Shown one piece after another: positions 27,437-36,899 of a stretch of 64,000 nucleotides of DNA. Source of the DNA: JACRAR01 sp041674385. GTDB taxonomy: Bacteria > Pseudomonadota > Gammaproteobacteria > Burkholderiales > Rhodocyclaceae. The notes under the pieces were generated by a model. The model was not told where the DNA came from. It made no database searches and saw nothing but the letters and a program-made list of their open reading frames with translations. Position 1 is the first letter of the stretch; each line of letters starts with the position of its first letter. The translations under genes were made by a program, and so were the position numbers. The stretch covers positions 62,001-126,000 of the forward strand of contig JBAYVU010000004.1 in NCBI GenBank assembly GCA_041674385.1, written 5' to 3'.

Positions 27437-30328
27437 ATGAATTCAAACAAGCTCCGCACCGGTGAAACCATTTCAAATCAATCAGTTGAACAAAAAAACC
27501 AGCCAGCACCGCAAGAAATCACGGGCCTCGTGCTGATCGAAAAATATGCCAAAGGCAATGAGTCGAATGTCACTGAGGTCCGCATGCGTGTTGCCCGCGC
27601 CCTGGCTTCGGTCGAAACCGAAGATAAACGCGCCTTCTGGGAAACCGCCTTTCTCGAAGCGCAGGAGAACGGTTTTGTGCCGGCCGGCCGCATCAACTCC
27701 GCCGCCGGAACCGACCTTTGCGCCACGCTGATCAACTGTTTCGTGCAACCGGTGGGGGATTCGATTTCCGAAGTCGTCGATGGCCGCCCCGGCATATATA
27801 CCGCTTTGCAGCAGGCCGCCGAAACCATGCGACGCGGCGGTGGGGTCGGCTATGACTTCTCCTCGATCCGCCCGATCGGCGCCCACGTCAAGGGTACGCA
27901 GTCGCGCGCTTCCGGCCCGGTCTCCTACATGCGGGTGTTCGACCGCTCCTGCGAGACGGTGGAATCCGCCGGCAGTCGCCGGGGGGCGCAAATGGGCGTG
28001 CTGCGTTGCGACCATCCCGACATCGAGGAATTCATCCACGCCAAGGACAAGGGCGATCTCACCAACTTCAATATCTCGATTGGGGTGACCGACGAATTCA
28101 TGCGCGCCGTCGAAAACGACCGCGAGGTGGAACTGGTCCATAAGGCCAAGCCGTCGGCCGACTTCCTGACCACCGGCGCCTACCAGCGCGAAGAAGACGG
28201 CAGCGGATCGTGGGTCTACCGCAAGCTCAAGGCCCGCGACCTGTGGGAACAAATCATGCGTTCGACCTACGATCATGCCGAACCGGGCATTCTGTTCCTC
28301 GACCGCATGAACCGCGACAACAATCTGTCTTACTGCGAAACCATCGAGGCCACCAATCCCTGCGCCGAACAGCCGCTGCCGCCCTACGGCTGCTGCTGCC
28401 TGGGTTCGATCAACTTGACGCCGTTCATCGGCGCGCCGTTCACCGAGCAGGCGACGTTCGATTTCGCCGCTTTCGGCAAAGTCATCGATACCTCGGTGCG
28501 TATGCTCGACAATGTGCTCGATGCCACCCACTGGCCGCTCCCCCAGCAGTCGGCCGAAGCCCAGGCCAAGCGCCGTGTCGGTCTCGGCTTTACCGGGCTC
28601 GGCGATGCGCTGATCATGCTGCGCCAGCGCTACGACACCAACGAGGCACGCGCCACAGCCACCAAAATATCCGAATATCTGCGCGACCGCGCCTACCTTG
28701 CCTCGGTCGAACTGGCCAAGGAGCGCGGTGCCTTCCCGTTGTTCAACGCCGACATGTATCTGTCCGGCGGCAATTTCGCCTCGCGCCTGCCGGTCGAGAT
28801 CAAGGAACAGATCCGCAAGCACGGCATCCGCAACTCCCATCTGCTGTCGATCGCGCCGACCGGCACGATCTCGCTGGCCTTCGCCGACAACGCCAGCAAC
28901 GGCATCGAACCGCCTTTCTCCTGGGTGTATACGCGCAAGAAACGCATGGTCGACGGCACCTTCAAGGAATACGCGGTCGAGGACTATGCCTGGCGTTATT
29001 ACAAGCACGTCGGCGGCGATGTGACGAAGCTGCCGGACTACTTCGTGACGGCGCTGGATATCTCGGCAGAAGCCCACAAGGACATGGTTGCCGCGGTAGC
29101 GCCGTATATCGACACTTCGATATCGAAGACGGTGAACGTGCCGGAAGACTATCCCTACGCCGAGTTCGAGAATCTCTATATGGCCGCCTGGAAAGCCGGC
29201 CTGAAAGGGCTGGCCACTTATCGGCCGAACGCAGTGCTGGGCAGCGTGCTGTCGGTTGCCGACAGCAAGGCCGCAGAGAAAAAACAGCCTCAGGACGTCG
29301 TCATCAGCGGAGCCAATCGCCGCCTGTCGATCGGCTCCTTGCCGGCGCCGGTGCTGGCTTCGCTGCGCTGGCCGGGCCGGCCGCGGCTGACTGACGGCAA
29401 TTCCGCATGGACTTACATGATCGAAACGCCGCATGGCGAATTCGCACTGTTCGTCGGGCATATCGCGAACGGCAAGAAAGTTCCCTTCGAGGTCTGGGTC
29501 AACGGTTCCGAACAACCGCGTGGTCTGGGGGCGGTGGCCAAGACGCTGTCGATGGACATGCGCGCCAACGACCGGGGCTGGCTGAAGCTGAAACTCGATG
29601 TGCTGGCCAAGACCATCGGCGATGAACCCTTCAACATGCCCTTCCCGCCGCATGGCGAACAAAAGCTCATGCCCGGCGTCGTCTCCGCCGTGGCCCAGGT
29701 GATCCGTTACCGTTGCGAGCGCATCGGCGCCTTCGAAGGCAACGACCCGACGCCGGTAATCGACACCATGTTCAGCCGCGATGAGCCGAAGACCGGCACC
29801 GATGGCACCTTGTCGTGGACGGTGGACATCAGCAACCCGGCTTCAGGCGAGGAGTTCGTGCTGGGCCTCAAGGAAATCACCCTGCCCGACGGCGTCACGC
29901 GGCCGTATTCGGTATGGCTGTCGGGCAACTATCCGCGCGCCCTGGACGGCCTGACCAAACTGCTATCGCTCGATATGCGCGTCATGGACCCGGCCTGGAT
30001 CGGCATGAAATTACGCAAGCTGCTCAACTATCCCGAGCCGCTCGGCGACTTCATGGCCTTCATTCCCGGCACGCGCCGCCAGCAGAACTGGCCGTCGACG
30101 GTGGCCTACATCGCGCGGCTGATCATGCACCGTTACGCGATGCTCGGTATCCTCGACGAGAACGGCTACCCGACGCGCGAGATGGGCATCCTCGAAACCC
30201 CGCAGGAAAAGGGCGTATCGAAGATCATGCGGGGCGCGCTGTGTGCCGAATGTGGCAATTTCACGGTGATCCGCAAGGATGGCTGCGACTTCTGCAGCGC
30301 CTGCGGCGCGGTGGGGAGTTGCGGCTGA
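27437..30328 (+). CDS. nrdJ: Adenosylcobalamin-dependent (class II) ribonucleotide reductase
   Basis: The 963-residue enzyme has the class II core: a Cys in DLCATLINCF, the finger-loop motif NPCAEQPLPPYGCCCLGSIN (active-site Asn, Cys and Glu), and LLSIAPTGTISL in the barrel. The C-terminus ends with a zinc-ribbon-like CAECGNFTVIRKDGCDFCSACG that carries reducing cysteines. It makes deoxyribonucleotides using coenzyme B12. The ATG at 27437 follows GGGA and is preferred over the upstream frame. Paired NrdR boxes precede it; no cobalamin riboswitch was seen. Confidence 0.95.
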   Translation: MNSNKLRTGETISNQSVEQKNQPAPQEITGLVLIEKYAKGNESNVTEVRMRVARALASVETEDKRAFWETAFLEAQENGFVPAGRINSAAGTDLCATLINCFVQPVGDSISEVVDGRPGIYTALQQAAETMRRGGGVGYDFSSIRPIGAHVKGTQSRASGPVSYMRVFDRSCETVESAGSRRGAQMGVLRCDHPDIEEFIHAKDKGDLTNFNISIGVTDEFMRAVENDREVELVHKAKPSADFLTTGAYQREEDGSGSWVYRKLKARDLWEQIMRSTYDHAEPGILFLDRMNRDNNLSYCETIEATNPCAEQPLPPYGCCCLGSINLTPFIGAPFTEQATFDFAAFGKVIDTSVRMLDNVLDATHWPLPQQSAEAQAKRRVGLGFTGLGDALIMLRQRYDTNEARATATKISEYLRDRAYLASVELAKERGAFPLFNADMYLSGGNFASRLPVEIKEQIRKHGIRNSHLLSIAPTGTISLAFADNASNGIEPPFSWVYTRKKRMVDGTFKEYAVEDYAWRYYKHVGGDVTKLPDYFVTALDISAEAHKDMVAAVAPYIDTSISKTVNVPEDYPYAEFENLYMAAWKAGLKGLATYRPNAVLGSVLSVADSKAAEKKQPQDVVISGANRRLSIGSLPAPVLASLRWPGRPRLTDGNSAWTYMIETPHGEFALFVGHIANGKKVPFEVWVNGSEQPRGLGAVAKTLSMDMRANDRGWLKLKLDVLAKTIGDEPFNMPFPPHGEQKLMPGVVSAVAQVIRYRCERIGAFEGNDPTPVIDTMFSRDEPKTGTDGTLSWTVDISNPASGEEFVLGLKEITLPDGVTRPYSVWLSGNYPRALDGLTKLLSLDMRVMDPAWIGMKLRKLLNYPEPLGDFMAFIPGTRRQQNWPSTVAYIARLIMHRYAMLGILDENGYPTREMGILETPQEKGVSKIMRGALCAECGNFTVIRKDGCDFCSACGAVGSCG

Positions 30329-30424
30329 GGGTGGTGATGCGAATAAGCTGGTTGTCGATTTGCAGAAATAGCTGGACTGGTTGACGCGAATAAGCTGGAC
30401 TAGCTTCCGGTATCTATGTGACGA

Positions 30425-30457
30425 AACCCCAAGGAATCAAATCCTTGGGGTTTTTTT
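30425..30457 (+). terminator. Rho-independent terminator downstream of nrdJ
   Basis: Stem AACCCCAAGGA (30425-30435) / TCCTTGGGGTT (30442-30452), six-base loop, followed by a T run. It is about 100 bases after the nrdJ stop and between copies 3 and 4 of the short repeats. Confidence 0.93.
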
Positions 30458-30513
30458 CGGCCAAAGGTTGTTGAAGCGACCGACGGGAAAATTTCGAATT
30501 TGCTTTCCCTTTT

Positions 30514-30587
30514 ACTCTGCTTCGAATCTCCAATATTTCGCACTATTATCGAGCCTTAGCCCAATAATCGTTAGTCGCGAGCCGCGA
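30514..30587 (+). repeat. 74-bp degenerate direct repeat, copy 1
   Basis: Starts ACTCTGCTTCGAATCTCCAA and ends TTAGTCGCGAGCCGCGA. It matches 31084-31157 over its whole length at roughly two thirds or more of positions, with identical blocks GAATCTCCAAT, TTTCG and TTAGTCGCGAG. Confidence 0.8.
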
Positions 30588-30711
30588 AATAACTGGACTA
30601 TAAGGAATTGCCGCAAGTAAGCTGGACTATGGGGACAGGTTGACGCGAAATAGCTGAACTAAAGTGATGCGCGATTATTTCCGCTTCTAATATCAAGCCA
30701 CGGGATGTTCC

Positions 30712-31080
30712 ATGGATAAGGCAACCTCGCTGTTATCGGGATCAGAGCGTGGGACGCAATCGGCAATTGTTTTTGCCTTGGTCGCAGAGCGGCTGACCGC
30801 CTTCTACGACCACGGGCATTGGCTGTCCAAAGCCCAAGGTGCAACCTTGTGTGCCGATTGGCTGACCCGTTCCAAACGCACCATGCCGATGGAACAGCGA
30901 AAGCACCTATCAGAACTCAGCGATCAGCTTGCGCGAAAGATTGCTGATTCCCTGACTCGCGAAGCCGGGCTCTATACCGCACACGAGATGATGGAGTCGC
31001 TTTCCCAGAACAATCTGTCGGAAGTAGGTCGCTCGCTCATGGATGAATGTGTCAGGCTGATTGCCGGTGAAGCCGCGTGA
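30712..31080 (+). CDS. Hypothetical protein (122 aa) enclosed by a 74-bp direct repeat
   Basis: I do not recognise this family. The product is soluble, all-helical and charged (MEQRKHLSELSDQLARKIAD, then HEMMESLSQNNLSEVGRSL). There is no signal, membrane segment or obvious catalytic motif. It starts just after the sixth 17-bp repeat and stops four bases before the second copy of the 74-bp repeat. This placement makes it look like a passenger gene of a degraded mobile unit. Base composition is closer to the host than the genes to its right. Confidence 0.55.
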   Translation: MDKATSLLSGSERGTQSAIVFALVAERLTAFYDHGHWLSKAQGATLCADWLTRSKRTMPMEQRKHLSELSDQLARKIADSLTREAGLYTAHEMMESLSQNNLSEVGRSLMDECVRLIAGEAA

Positions 31081-31083
31081 CTC

Positions 31084-31157
31084 ACTCCGTTTTGAATCTC
31101 CAATGTTTCGTACTTCCACAAGGTCTATGCCAAAGAATTATTAGTCGCGAGGCGCGA
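31084..31157 (+). repeat. 74-bp degenerate direct repeat, copy 2
   Basis: Second copy of the 30514-30587 element in the same orientation, 570 bases away, with the shared end TTAGTCGCGAGGCGCGA. The pair brackets the 122-residue hypothetical gene and part of the 17-bp repeat array. Confidence 0.8.
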
Positions 31158-31405
31158 CGATATGAGTCTTCCTCAACATGACTCACGCATTGGTATCCCA
31201 AAACTCAATATCCACTACGGTAATATGCCTTCCGATGGCATAATTGCTTATCGACAGTTCATTAGAAATGGACAGCCGGGAAACTGATGCCGGTGATCCT
31301 CTTCAGGCGCAGAAGATCACTATGCGTTCGAGTGACTAGCAAGGCCGATCAGGGGGCGCCCTTTCTTAGGGCTGAATCAATAGAAATGGCTGGATAGAGG
31401 GATAT
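31158..31405. other. A+T-rich leader region of the DGQHR gene
   Basis: No open frame of note. It contains two small inverted repeats: TATGCC/GGCATA (31224-31229, 31237-31242) and GCCCT/AGGGC (31358-31362, 31368-31372). These may be an operator and a leader hairpin just before the following gene. Confidence 0.45.
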
Positions 31406-33703
31406 ATGGCTAGCTTCACAGATGGACTTGTTTCTGGTGACCCAGCTAAAAAGATCAACAGCCTTCGCTCAAGAAGCGTAGATGAAAAGACGGTCACAGC
31501 AGCCAGCAAGGGTGCTCTTGTTACAAAGGTACAGGGAGAAGAGCAGGATGGTTGGTCGGTCGCGAAATGGAACAAGAAATCGGTTCGGCTAACAAAGGCG
31601 AAGCCAAATGATCGCCAGCTTGAGGATGACATCTGGAGCCTTCTGTACAGGCTGGGCTTCAAAGAATTAAACGCTGACCGGAACTTCACCATAAAGCTTG
31701 GAGACAATGCGCCCGCTCGTCAGATCGACATCTTTGCCAAAGACGATGAAACTGTCTTTATTGTTGAATGCACACATGCCCAAGAGCATCATCAGAAACC
31801 TATCAAGGGATTAATCGATAAGATCAATGGGATTCGTGAAGATGTAATAAAGGCTGTACATGCGCACTATGGCAGAAACCCAAAACTAAAAGTGAAGTGG
31901 GCAATCGCCACAAGAAATGTTGATTGGCGTAAAGCCGACAAAGACCGAGCAGCCGAGGCGAGCATCGGTATCATTACTGAGCAAGACATTGCGTACTACA
32001 ACAAACTAACCAGCTATCTTAAGGAAGCTGCCCGCTATCAATTCTTAGCCAGATACCTTAGTGGCGAAGGAGTTGACGGCTTACGATTTGAATTGCCGGC
32101 AACCAAGGGCAGTATGGGTGGGATCACTTTCTACAACTTTCTAATTTCACCGTTTGACCTTCTCAAGGTTTCCTATATCAGCCATAAGGGGAATGGAGCA
32201 AATGACCTCGATACATACCAGCGTATGGTCAAACCATCCCGACTAAAGAACATTGCCACGTTTATCGACAACGGCGGGCAATTCCCGACCAACATAGTTA
32301 TCAATTTTAAGACCAAGCGGAACCAGCTCAGATTTAAGAAGATTGAGAGCTTTGACCATACTACATTTGGAACACTAACCCTTCCAGGACAATATGGGTC
32401 TGCATGGGTTATCGACGGCCAACATAGGCTTTATGGTTTTGCCTTTTCTGAGCGCTCCAAAAATCAAGTGATACCTGTTCTGGCTTATGAAAATTTGCCG
32501 GCACCTCAGGAGATGCAACTATTTATTGATATCAATTGCGAGCAAGTGAAAGTTTCGCGGAGTCTTATGAATGAAATCTATTCGAATCTTCACTATGGTT
32601 CGGAGGACCCGGCTGAGAGGTTGGAGGCTCAATACTCAAGGGTTGCACTGCGATTGGACGAACTTCCGGGTTCTCCGGTTCAAAACCGAGTTGTAACCGT
32701 TTCCAAGGACAAGGATACCTCCCGCTGTCTGAGTCTCACATCGCTTGCAGATGGAATAAAAGAAAACCGCTTCCTTGGGGTCGTAACCCAAGCGCCGCCC
32801 AATCCCCCGGTAATTCAAGTTGGACCGATGAGCCACTTATCCGGAGATATGGAACTCACCACGGAGAAAGCGGCCGATGTTCTTTCAGGTTATCTCAATC
32901 TTTTCGCGAAAGGCGCTCCGGGCAACTGGCAACTGGGTGATGCAAAAGGTGGCTTTCTCTGCACCAATAATGGCTTACGCGCACTTTTCAGGCTATTGAG
33001 AGAAATCGTCATCTTCTTTGAGAAACACGACCACCTTGTGGCAAGCGCAATGGACGCGGAAGAAATTCTGGAGAAGGTGACACCCTACGCTCAACCGCTT
33101 GTGAATTTTTTTGCAAACGCCGATCCGAGCGAAATTCAGAACTTTCGCTCGCGGCAAGCTCTTGATGGTGTAAAAAAGAACTGTTTGGGAATGATGGGTA
33201 TTATTTCCGAAAGCCATCCGCAATTTACAAACAAGGAATTACAAGAGTATCTTGGAACACGTGACAAGGAAGGCACTAGCGTTGCTCGAATACTCATAGA
33301 TGAGGTTAACGAAATACTTTTTGGCGACGTGATACACACTCTCCAGCAGCATTATGGAGAACACGAAAAGGAGTGGTGGTGGAAAGGCGTCCCTCAGGCC
33401 ACAAGAGAAAAATGTCTTGGACAGCAAAACCGTGATGACGGGAAAAATGAAGTTTGGCAGTATCTGTCGTTAGCCGACTACCAGACTATAGTTCCTCATA
33501 ACTGGGAGTTTTTTGAAAAACGCTATGATCTTTATGGCAAAGGCAACAAATCTGAAAGAGTACGATGGATTGGTCGGCTGAACTCAATCAGGCAGACAAC
33601 TCATCATCCTGAGAAAGGAATTATTTCGAAGGACGAGGTCGCCTCCGTTCGAGAGATTCATGCCCTAGTAAAGGAAAAGATTGCAGCAACTGCGACCGCA
33701 TAA
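31406..33703 (+). CDS. DGQHR-domain protein (DndB-like) with possible nuclease-like N-terminus
   Basis: The 765-residue protein carries DGQHR at 337-341 within WVIDGQHRLYGFAFS, followed by DINCEQVKVSRSLMNEI, the hallmark of the DGQHR/DndB family, whose best-known member regulates DNA phosphorothioation. The N-terminal 200 residues contain a restriction-endonuclease-like pattern: QIDIFAKDDETVFIVECTHA, with Asp108 and Glu121 but Thr where Lys is usual, so catalysis is doubtful. The C-terminal 300 residues are unassigned. AGAGG precedes the ATG. It converges tail-to-tail with the GHKL gene, ten bases apart, and is A+T-richer than the host. Confidence 0.8.
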   Translation: MASFTDGLVSGDPAKKINSLRSRSVDEKTVTAASKGALVTKVQGEEQDGWSVAKWNKKSVRLTKAKPNDRQLEDDIWSLLYRLGFKELNADRNFTIKLGDNAPARQIDIFAKDDETVFIVECTHAQEHHQKPIKGLIDKINGIREDVIKAVHAHYGRNPKLKVKWAIATRNVDWRKADKDRAAEASIGIITEQDIAYYNKLTSYLKEAARYQFLARYLSGEGVDGLRFELPATKGSMGGITFYNFLISPFDLLKVSYISHKGNGANDLDTYQRMVKPSRLKNIATFIDNGGQFPTNIVINFKTKRNQLRFKKIESFDHTTFGTLTLPGQYGSAWVIDGQHRLYGFAFSERSKNQVIPVLAYENLPAPQEMQLFIDINCEQVKVSRSLMNEIYSNLHYGSEDPAERLEAQYSRVALRLDELPGSPVQNRVVTVSKDKDTSRCLSLTSLADGIKENRFLGVVTQAPPNPPVIQVGPMSHLSGDMELTTEKAADVLSGYLNLFAKGAPGNWQLGDAKGGFLCTNNGLRALFRLLREIVIFFEKHDHLVASAMDAEEILEKVTPYAQPLVNFFANADPSEIQNFRSRQALDGVKKNCLGMMGIISESHPQFTNKELQEYLGTRDKEGTSVARILIDEVNEILFGDVIHTLQQHYGEHEKEWWWKGVPQATREKCLGQQNRDDGKNEVWQYLSLADYQTIVPHNWEFFEKRYDLYGKGNKSERVRWIGRLNSIRQTTHHPEKGIISKDEVASVREIHALVKEKIAATATA

Positions 33704-33713
33704 CAATTCACAC

Positions 33714-35276
33714 TCAGACCTTACGGTTGCTTACTGCTTCAATAATATCCAACGCAGTCTTGGTTCCTACCTTTGCTGAGCGTGCGTTTGATAGCACAAC
33801 CTTCAGCGCCTTTAGCAGCGCCGTCTCCGTAGCTCTTGAGAAAATTGCTGTTGCCGATTGATCGGCGTGCTCGACTTTATTGCCGAGACTCCTGATGCCA
33901 TTGGATAATTCCTTTAGACGAATCGATGCCATCGAATGATCGTCGGTACCATCTGCGAGTTTCATGACTTCTTTCGTGGCCTTATGGACATGTTCCTCCG
34001 TCAATTCCAGCAATGCCTTCTTTAGCAGCAATGGCGTCTCGTTCTTGTTCGCCAATCCAACCCAGTCGTCTACTGCCTGAAAGTGAATTTGGACATTACG
34101 TAGACGTTGGCGTTGCTGCGAGCGCGTCCGAATTCTATGCGCCAGTTCCCCTGCCTTGGTCGTCAATTCCGATTGAAGCCATGTGTAATGGACGGTATGC
34201 TCAAAATCGTCACGACGCCCGTTAGGAATGATCTTCTTGGTTAAGACGTGAATATCACCAATTGCCCAAGACGCAAAACGCTGTTCAGGATAGAGCGGTG
34301 CAAGTAGCGATTCATCGCCCACTTGGATATTCCCGGCACGTAAACGTATCCCGCCAAAACCAAGCTTTTTCGGGATCGCGCCCATGTATGCATGGTCGCA
34401 AATCCAGCCGAATGCCAAGAGTTCACCATCGTCGCCAGCAATTTCAACAAACTCGATGCCACGGAGATTGTCGGTGATATTCGGATTAAACGTGATGGAA
34501 TTCCGACCACGGTGGTAAATTTGGCCGGCATTGTCGTTGAGTTCGATACGGATAGGGGAACGGACGCCACGATCCGTCAAGAATGACTGAATCTGCTCGC
34601 CGTAGGCGAAGTCTGGATGAAATGGAACCGGCGCCACCTGAGATAGATACGAGCGAATCAACTCCTCATTCATCAACAGGTCGTTCTTGAGACGGCCGAC
34701 CTTGCGTAGTTCTACCTCAAAAAAACGTTTAGCCTTGTCTGTAACTGGCTTCTCCGTGTAGGTGACAATTTCTCGAATGATGTCGACTAGGCTACCGGCA
34801 TAGTTTAGGTCGCGTAACTTTTCTCTAAGGGCTCGACTGTTCCAGATTACCTCAACAATCTTGGAATCGCCCTCAGCCTTTCCTCTAAATATCAATTCCT
34901 GGCAATAACCGAGTCCAGAAAGTCTTCCTATGCCTCGAAAACCGCGCAAGTTTGTACCGCGCTTGTGGCTCGCGCCGATGGCGGTAATCCGTTTCACAAA
35001 CTCTGAATTGTGAATACTCTCGCCATTATCACGAATACGAACGGTTCGAGTTGCGTGGTCCAATGTAATGATGATGTTCGGATCATCCATGGACAACCCG
35101 GCTTGGCGCGCTTCGTCGATGGAATCAGCAGCGTTTTGGATGTATTCGCGATAAATTGTCAGCGGGTCAACGTACATCGCATTGGCTAGCAACTCCAAGA
35201 TATCCTTACCCACAACTATGTCAGAGTCGATCAGAGTCTTCGACTTGGCCGTAATATTGATTGCAGTGAGTGTCAT
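33714..35276 (-). CDS. GHKL (Hsp90/MORC-like) ATPase
   Basis: The 520-residue protein opens with a Bergerat-fold ATP-binding domain: N-box EYIQNAADSIDEAR (about 44-57), G1 box IRDNGESI, and a lid with GASHKRGTNLRGFRGIGRLSG. A middle segment of mixed alpha/beta (like the transducer domains of Hsp90, MutL and MORC) follows, then a helical C-terminus. Such ATPases dimerise on ATP and act as clamps, several in phage defence. The gene is last in a minus-strand run after the second DGQHR gene and the radical SAM gene, 36 bases from the latter. Confidence 0.82.
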   Translation of the reverse strand: MTLTAINITAKSKTLIDSDIVVGKDILELLANAMYVDPLTIYREYIQNAADSIDEARQAGLSMDDPNIIITLDHATRTVRIRDNGESIHNSEFVKRITAIGASHKRGTNLRGFRGIGRLSGLGYCQELIFRGKAEGDSKIVEVIWNSRALREKLRDLNYAGSLVDIIREIVTYTEKPVTDKAKRFFEVELRKVGRLKNDLLMNEELIRSYLSQVAPVPFHPDFAYGEQIQSFLTDRGVRSPIRIELNDNAGQIYHRGRNSITFNPNITDNLRGIEFVEIAGDDGELLAFGWICDHAYMGAIPKKLGFGGIRLRAGNIQVGDESLLAPLYPEQRFASWAIGDIHVLTKKIIPNGRRDDFEHTVHYTWLQSELTTKAGELAHRIRTRSQQRQRLRNVQIHFQAVDDWVGLANKNETPLLLKKALLELTEEHVHKATKEVMKLADGTDDHSMASIRLKELSNGIRSLGNKVEHADQSATAIFSRATETALLKALKVVLSNARSAKVGTKTALDIIEAVSNRKV

Positions 35277-35312
35277 CGTTCTTTTCTGTAAATGCGGACT
35301 ACCAGGATAGGG

Positions 35313-36899
35313 CTAGACTGCCTCCGCCAAGCCTGCATCTTCAACCAATTCGTCTTCAGGAATCACGAAACCGGCCTTCTTGTTTTCTTGCAACCGTTGT
35401 CTCATCACGGACCAGATTTCAGCTTCCTCGTTCTTCGGAAGAGGTGTGTAGTAGGCAAGAATGCTATTGACCTTTGGAGAGTCTGCTTTACCAATTAGCC
35501 CTGCAAATCCACTGGGTGTTGTACTGGACAGAAGATTCGCCAAGTCACGGCGTTCACCTGCCGACAAGCGGCTGAACTGGGCCTGGAATTCCTGAAGCTT
35601 GTCTTTACCCTCGTTGAAGTCGTACCAGAAGCGATTAAACAAGAAATGCTGTGGGCGAAGCAGTAGCTTCTCAAATTCCTCGGTATTTTCTCCAAAGGCT
35701 TTGAAGAAGAACTCTGGGGCTCCACTGACAATTCCATGCGTTGCCTGCAAGATGATCTGCATTGAACGCAGGTAATACCTGTTCCAATGCTCTCCGAAAT
35801 GTGACCGATCAATACTGTCTGTCGGCTGATAGCGCATTGGAAAGGAAAAAATTCTGATGTTCAGCTTCTGATTTAGATCGATGTTGATCCTCATTCGTTG
35901 ATAAAGGTCAGCCGGGGTGTCCTTGAAGTTGTAAAGCATGTAATTCGAGAGATCGTCCAATCCGACATCGTGCGCCATATTGATTGCCGTCTCGTATGCC
36001 TTGCGCAGCCCTAGATGGTCGAATGCAATCCGTAGTGGCTTGATTGCAATAGTTGCCATCTCCTGCAAGTACATCTTGTCCTTGCAAAGGATGCGCGCAT
36101 CAACCCCCTGATTGAAATCGACGCGACGCTGAGCTGCGGGTTTACCAGGGCGTCGAAAGAAGGCACCCTTATGAAATCCGTTATCCCGTATTTCGGCGAT
36201 GATGTTCCGGTAATTCGGAGAGGCCACGACGTTGTTATCCATCAACATCAAGTCGCGTTTTTCTCCATGTCGCGCGCTGATGGCCTTTATCAATTCAGTT
36301 ATTGACTGGGCATCCCGTTGGTCACCTTCCAGCTTAGGCACTCCGCAGAAATGGCACTTGCGGACACAACCGCGCGAGGCATACGCAAAGTAAGCATCAT
36401 GAACTGGATAAACGTACTGGTCACGAATCTGATCGAGGATCGAGTAATCGGGGACCAAGTCCTCAATTGGCGTTCCAGTGAAATCATCTGAATACAGCTC
36501 TTCGGCAAAATCGTCTAGTTGCAGCGACTCGGAAGGCGATGCGGAGAGCAGACCACTGATGAAACGCACACCACGCCAGCGTATTTCCGCCACGAAACGC
36601 TCATGCATCAGCGAGGCGGCAATGCCACCCACGAATACTCTAGTCGTATCACCCTTGGCAATGGCGATAGCGTAGTCAACGGACTTGGAGATTTCCTTCC
36701 ATTCAAAGGAAAAGAGCGTCGTCACATAGATGCGGTCCCAATTTATGTTGGCTACAGAACGATCCTGGTCGCCCTTGATGAACTTGACCTTATCCCTCTT
36801 GCCATGCGGCCCGTGGTAGGCCGCGAGCTTCATCAAGCCCAACGGTGGATACTTGTTCTTGTACCCTGGCTCAATGAGCAGAATGTTCTTGTTTGCCAT
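35313..36899 (-). CDS. B12-binding radical SAM protein of unknown substrate
   Basis: The 528-residue protein begins ILLIEPGYKNKYPPLGLMKLAAY, typical of cobalamin-binding radical SAM enzymes, and has the cluster motif CVRKCHFC with Cys178, Cys182 and Cys185. The barrel continues with LMLMDNNVVASPNY and FNQGVDARIL. The usual B12-binding His is not obvious, so the N-terminal domain may bind differently. B12 radical SAM enzymes methylate or rearrange unactivated carbons; none of the well-known types fits the whole sequence. It overlaps the upstream DGQHR-type gene by 29 bases, so a joint function is likely. Confidence 0.82.
   Translation of the reverse strand: MANKNILLIEPGYKNKYPPLGLMKLAAYHGPHGKRDKVKFIKGDQDRSVANINWDRIYVTTLFSFEWKEISKSVDYAIAIAKGDTTRVFVGGIAASLMHERFVAEIRWRGVRFISGLLSASPSESLQLDDFAEELYSDDFTGTPIEDLVPDYSILDQIRDQYVYPVHDAYFAYASRGCVRKCHFCGVPKLEGDQRDAQSITELIKAISARHGEKRDLMLMDNNVVASPNYRNIIAEIRDNGFHKGAFFRRPGKPAAQRRVDFNQGVDARILCKDKMYLQEMATIAIKPLRIAFDHLGLRKAYETAINMAHDVGLDDLSNYMLYNFKDTPADLYQRMRINIDLNQKLNIRIFSFPMRYQPTDSIDRSHFGEHWNRYYLRSMQIILQATHGIVSGAPEFFFKAFGENTEEFEKLLLRPQHFLFNRFWYDFNEGKDKLQEFQAQFSRLSAGERRDLANLLSSTTPSGFAGLIGKADSPKVNSILAYYTPLPKNEEAEIWSVMRQRLQENKKAGFVIPEDELVEDAGLAEAV

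Larger units (their letters stand above)
30339..30661 (+). repeat. Six irregular direct copies of a 17-bp motif (GCGAAATAAGCTGGACTA-like)
   Basis: Copies start at 30339, 30362, 30386, 30584, 30613 and 30645, sharing the pattern GCgAaaTAaGCTGGACTA. The first three are spaced 23-24 bases apart (two helical turns), the last three 29-32 bases. They flank a terminator and mark the left end of the accessory island. Repeated short sites like this resemble transposase-binding sites at transposon ends (TnsB/TniA/IstA type), but no transposase gene is present here. Confidence 0.8.

Noticed and set aside
30339..30661. CRISPR array
   Set aside because: Repeats are short, degenerate and irregularly spaced, with no cas genes.
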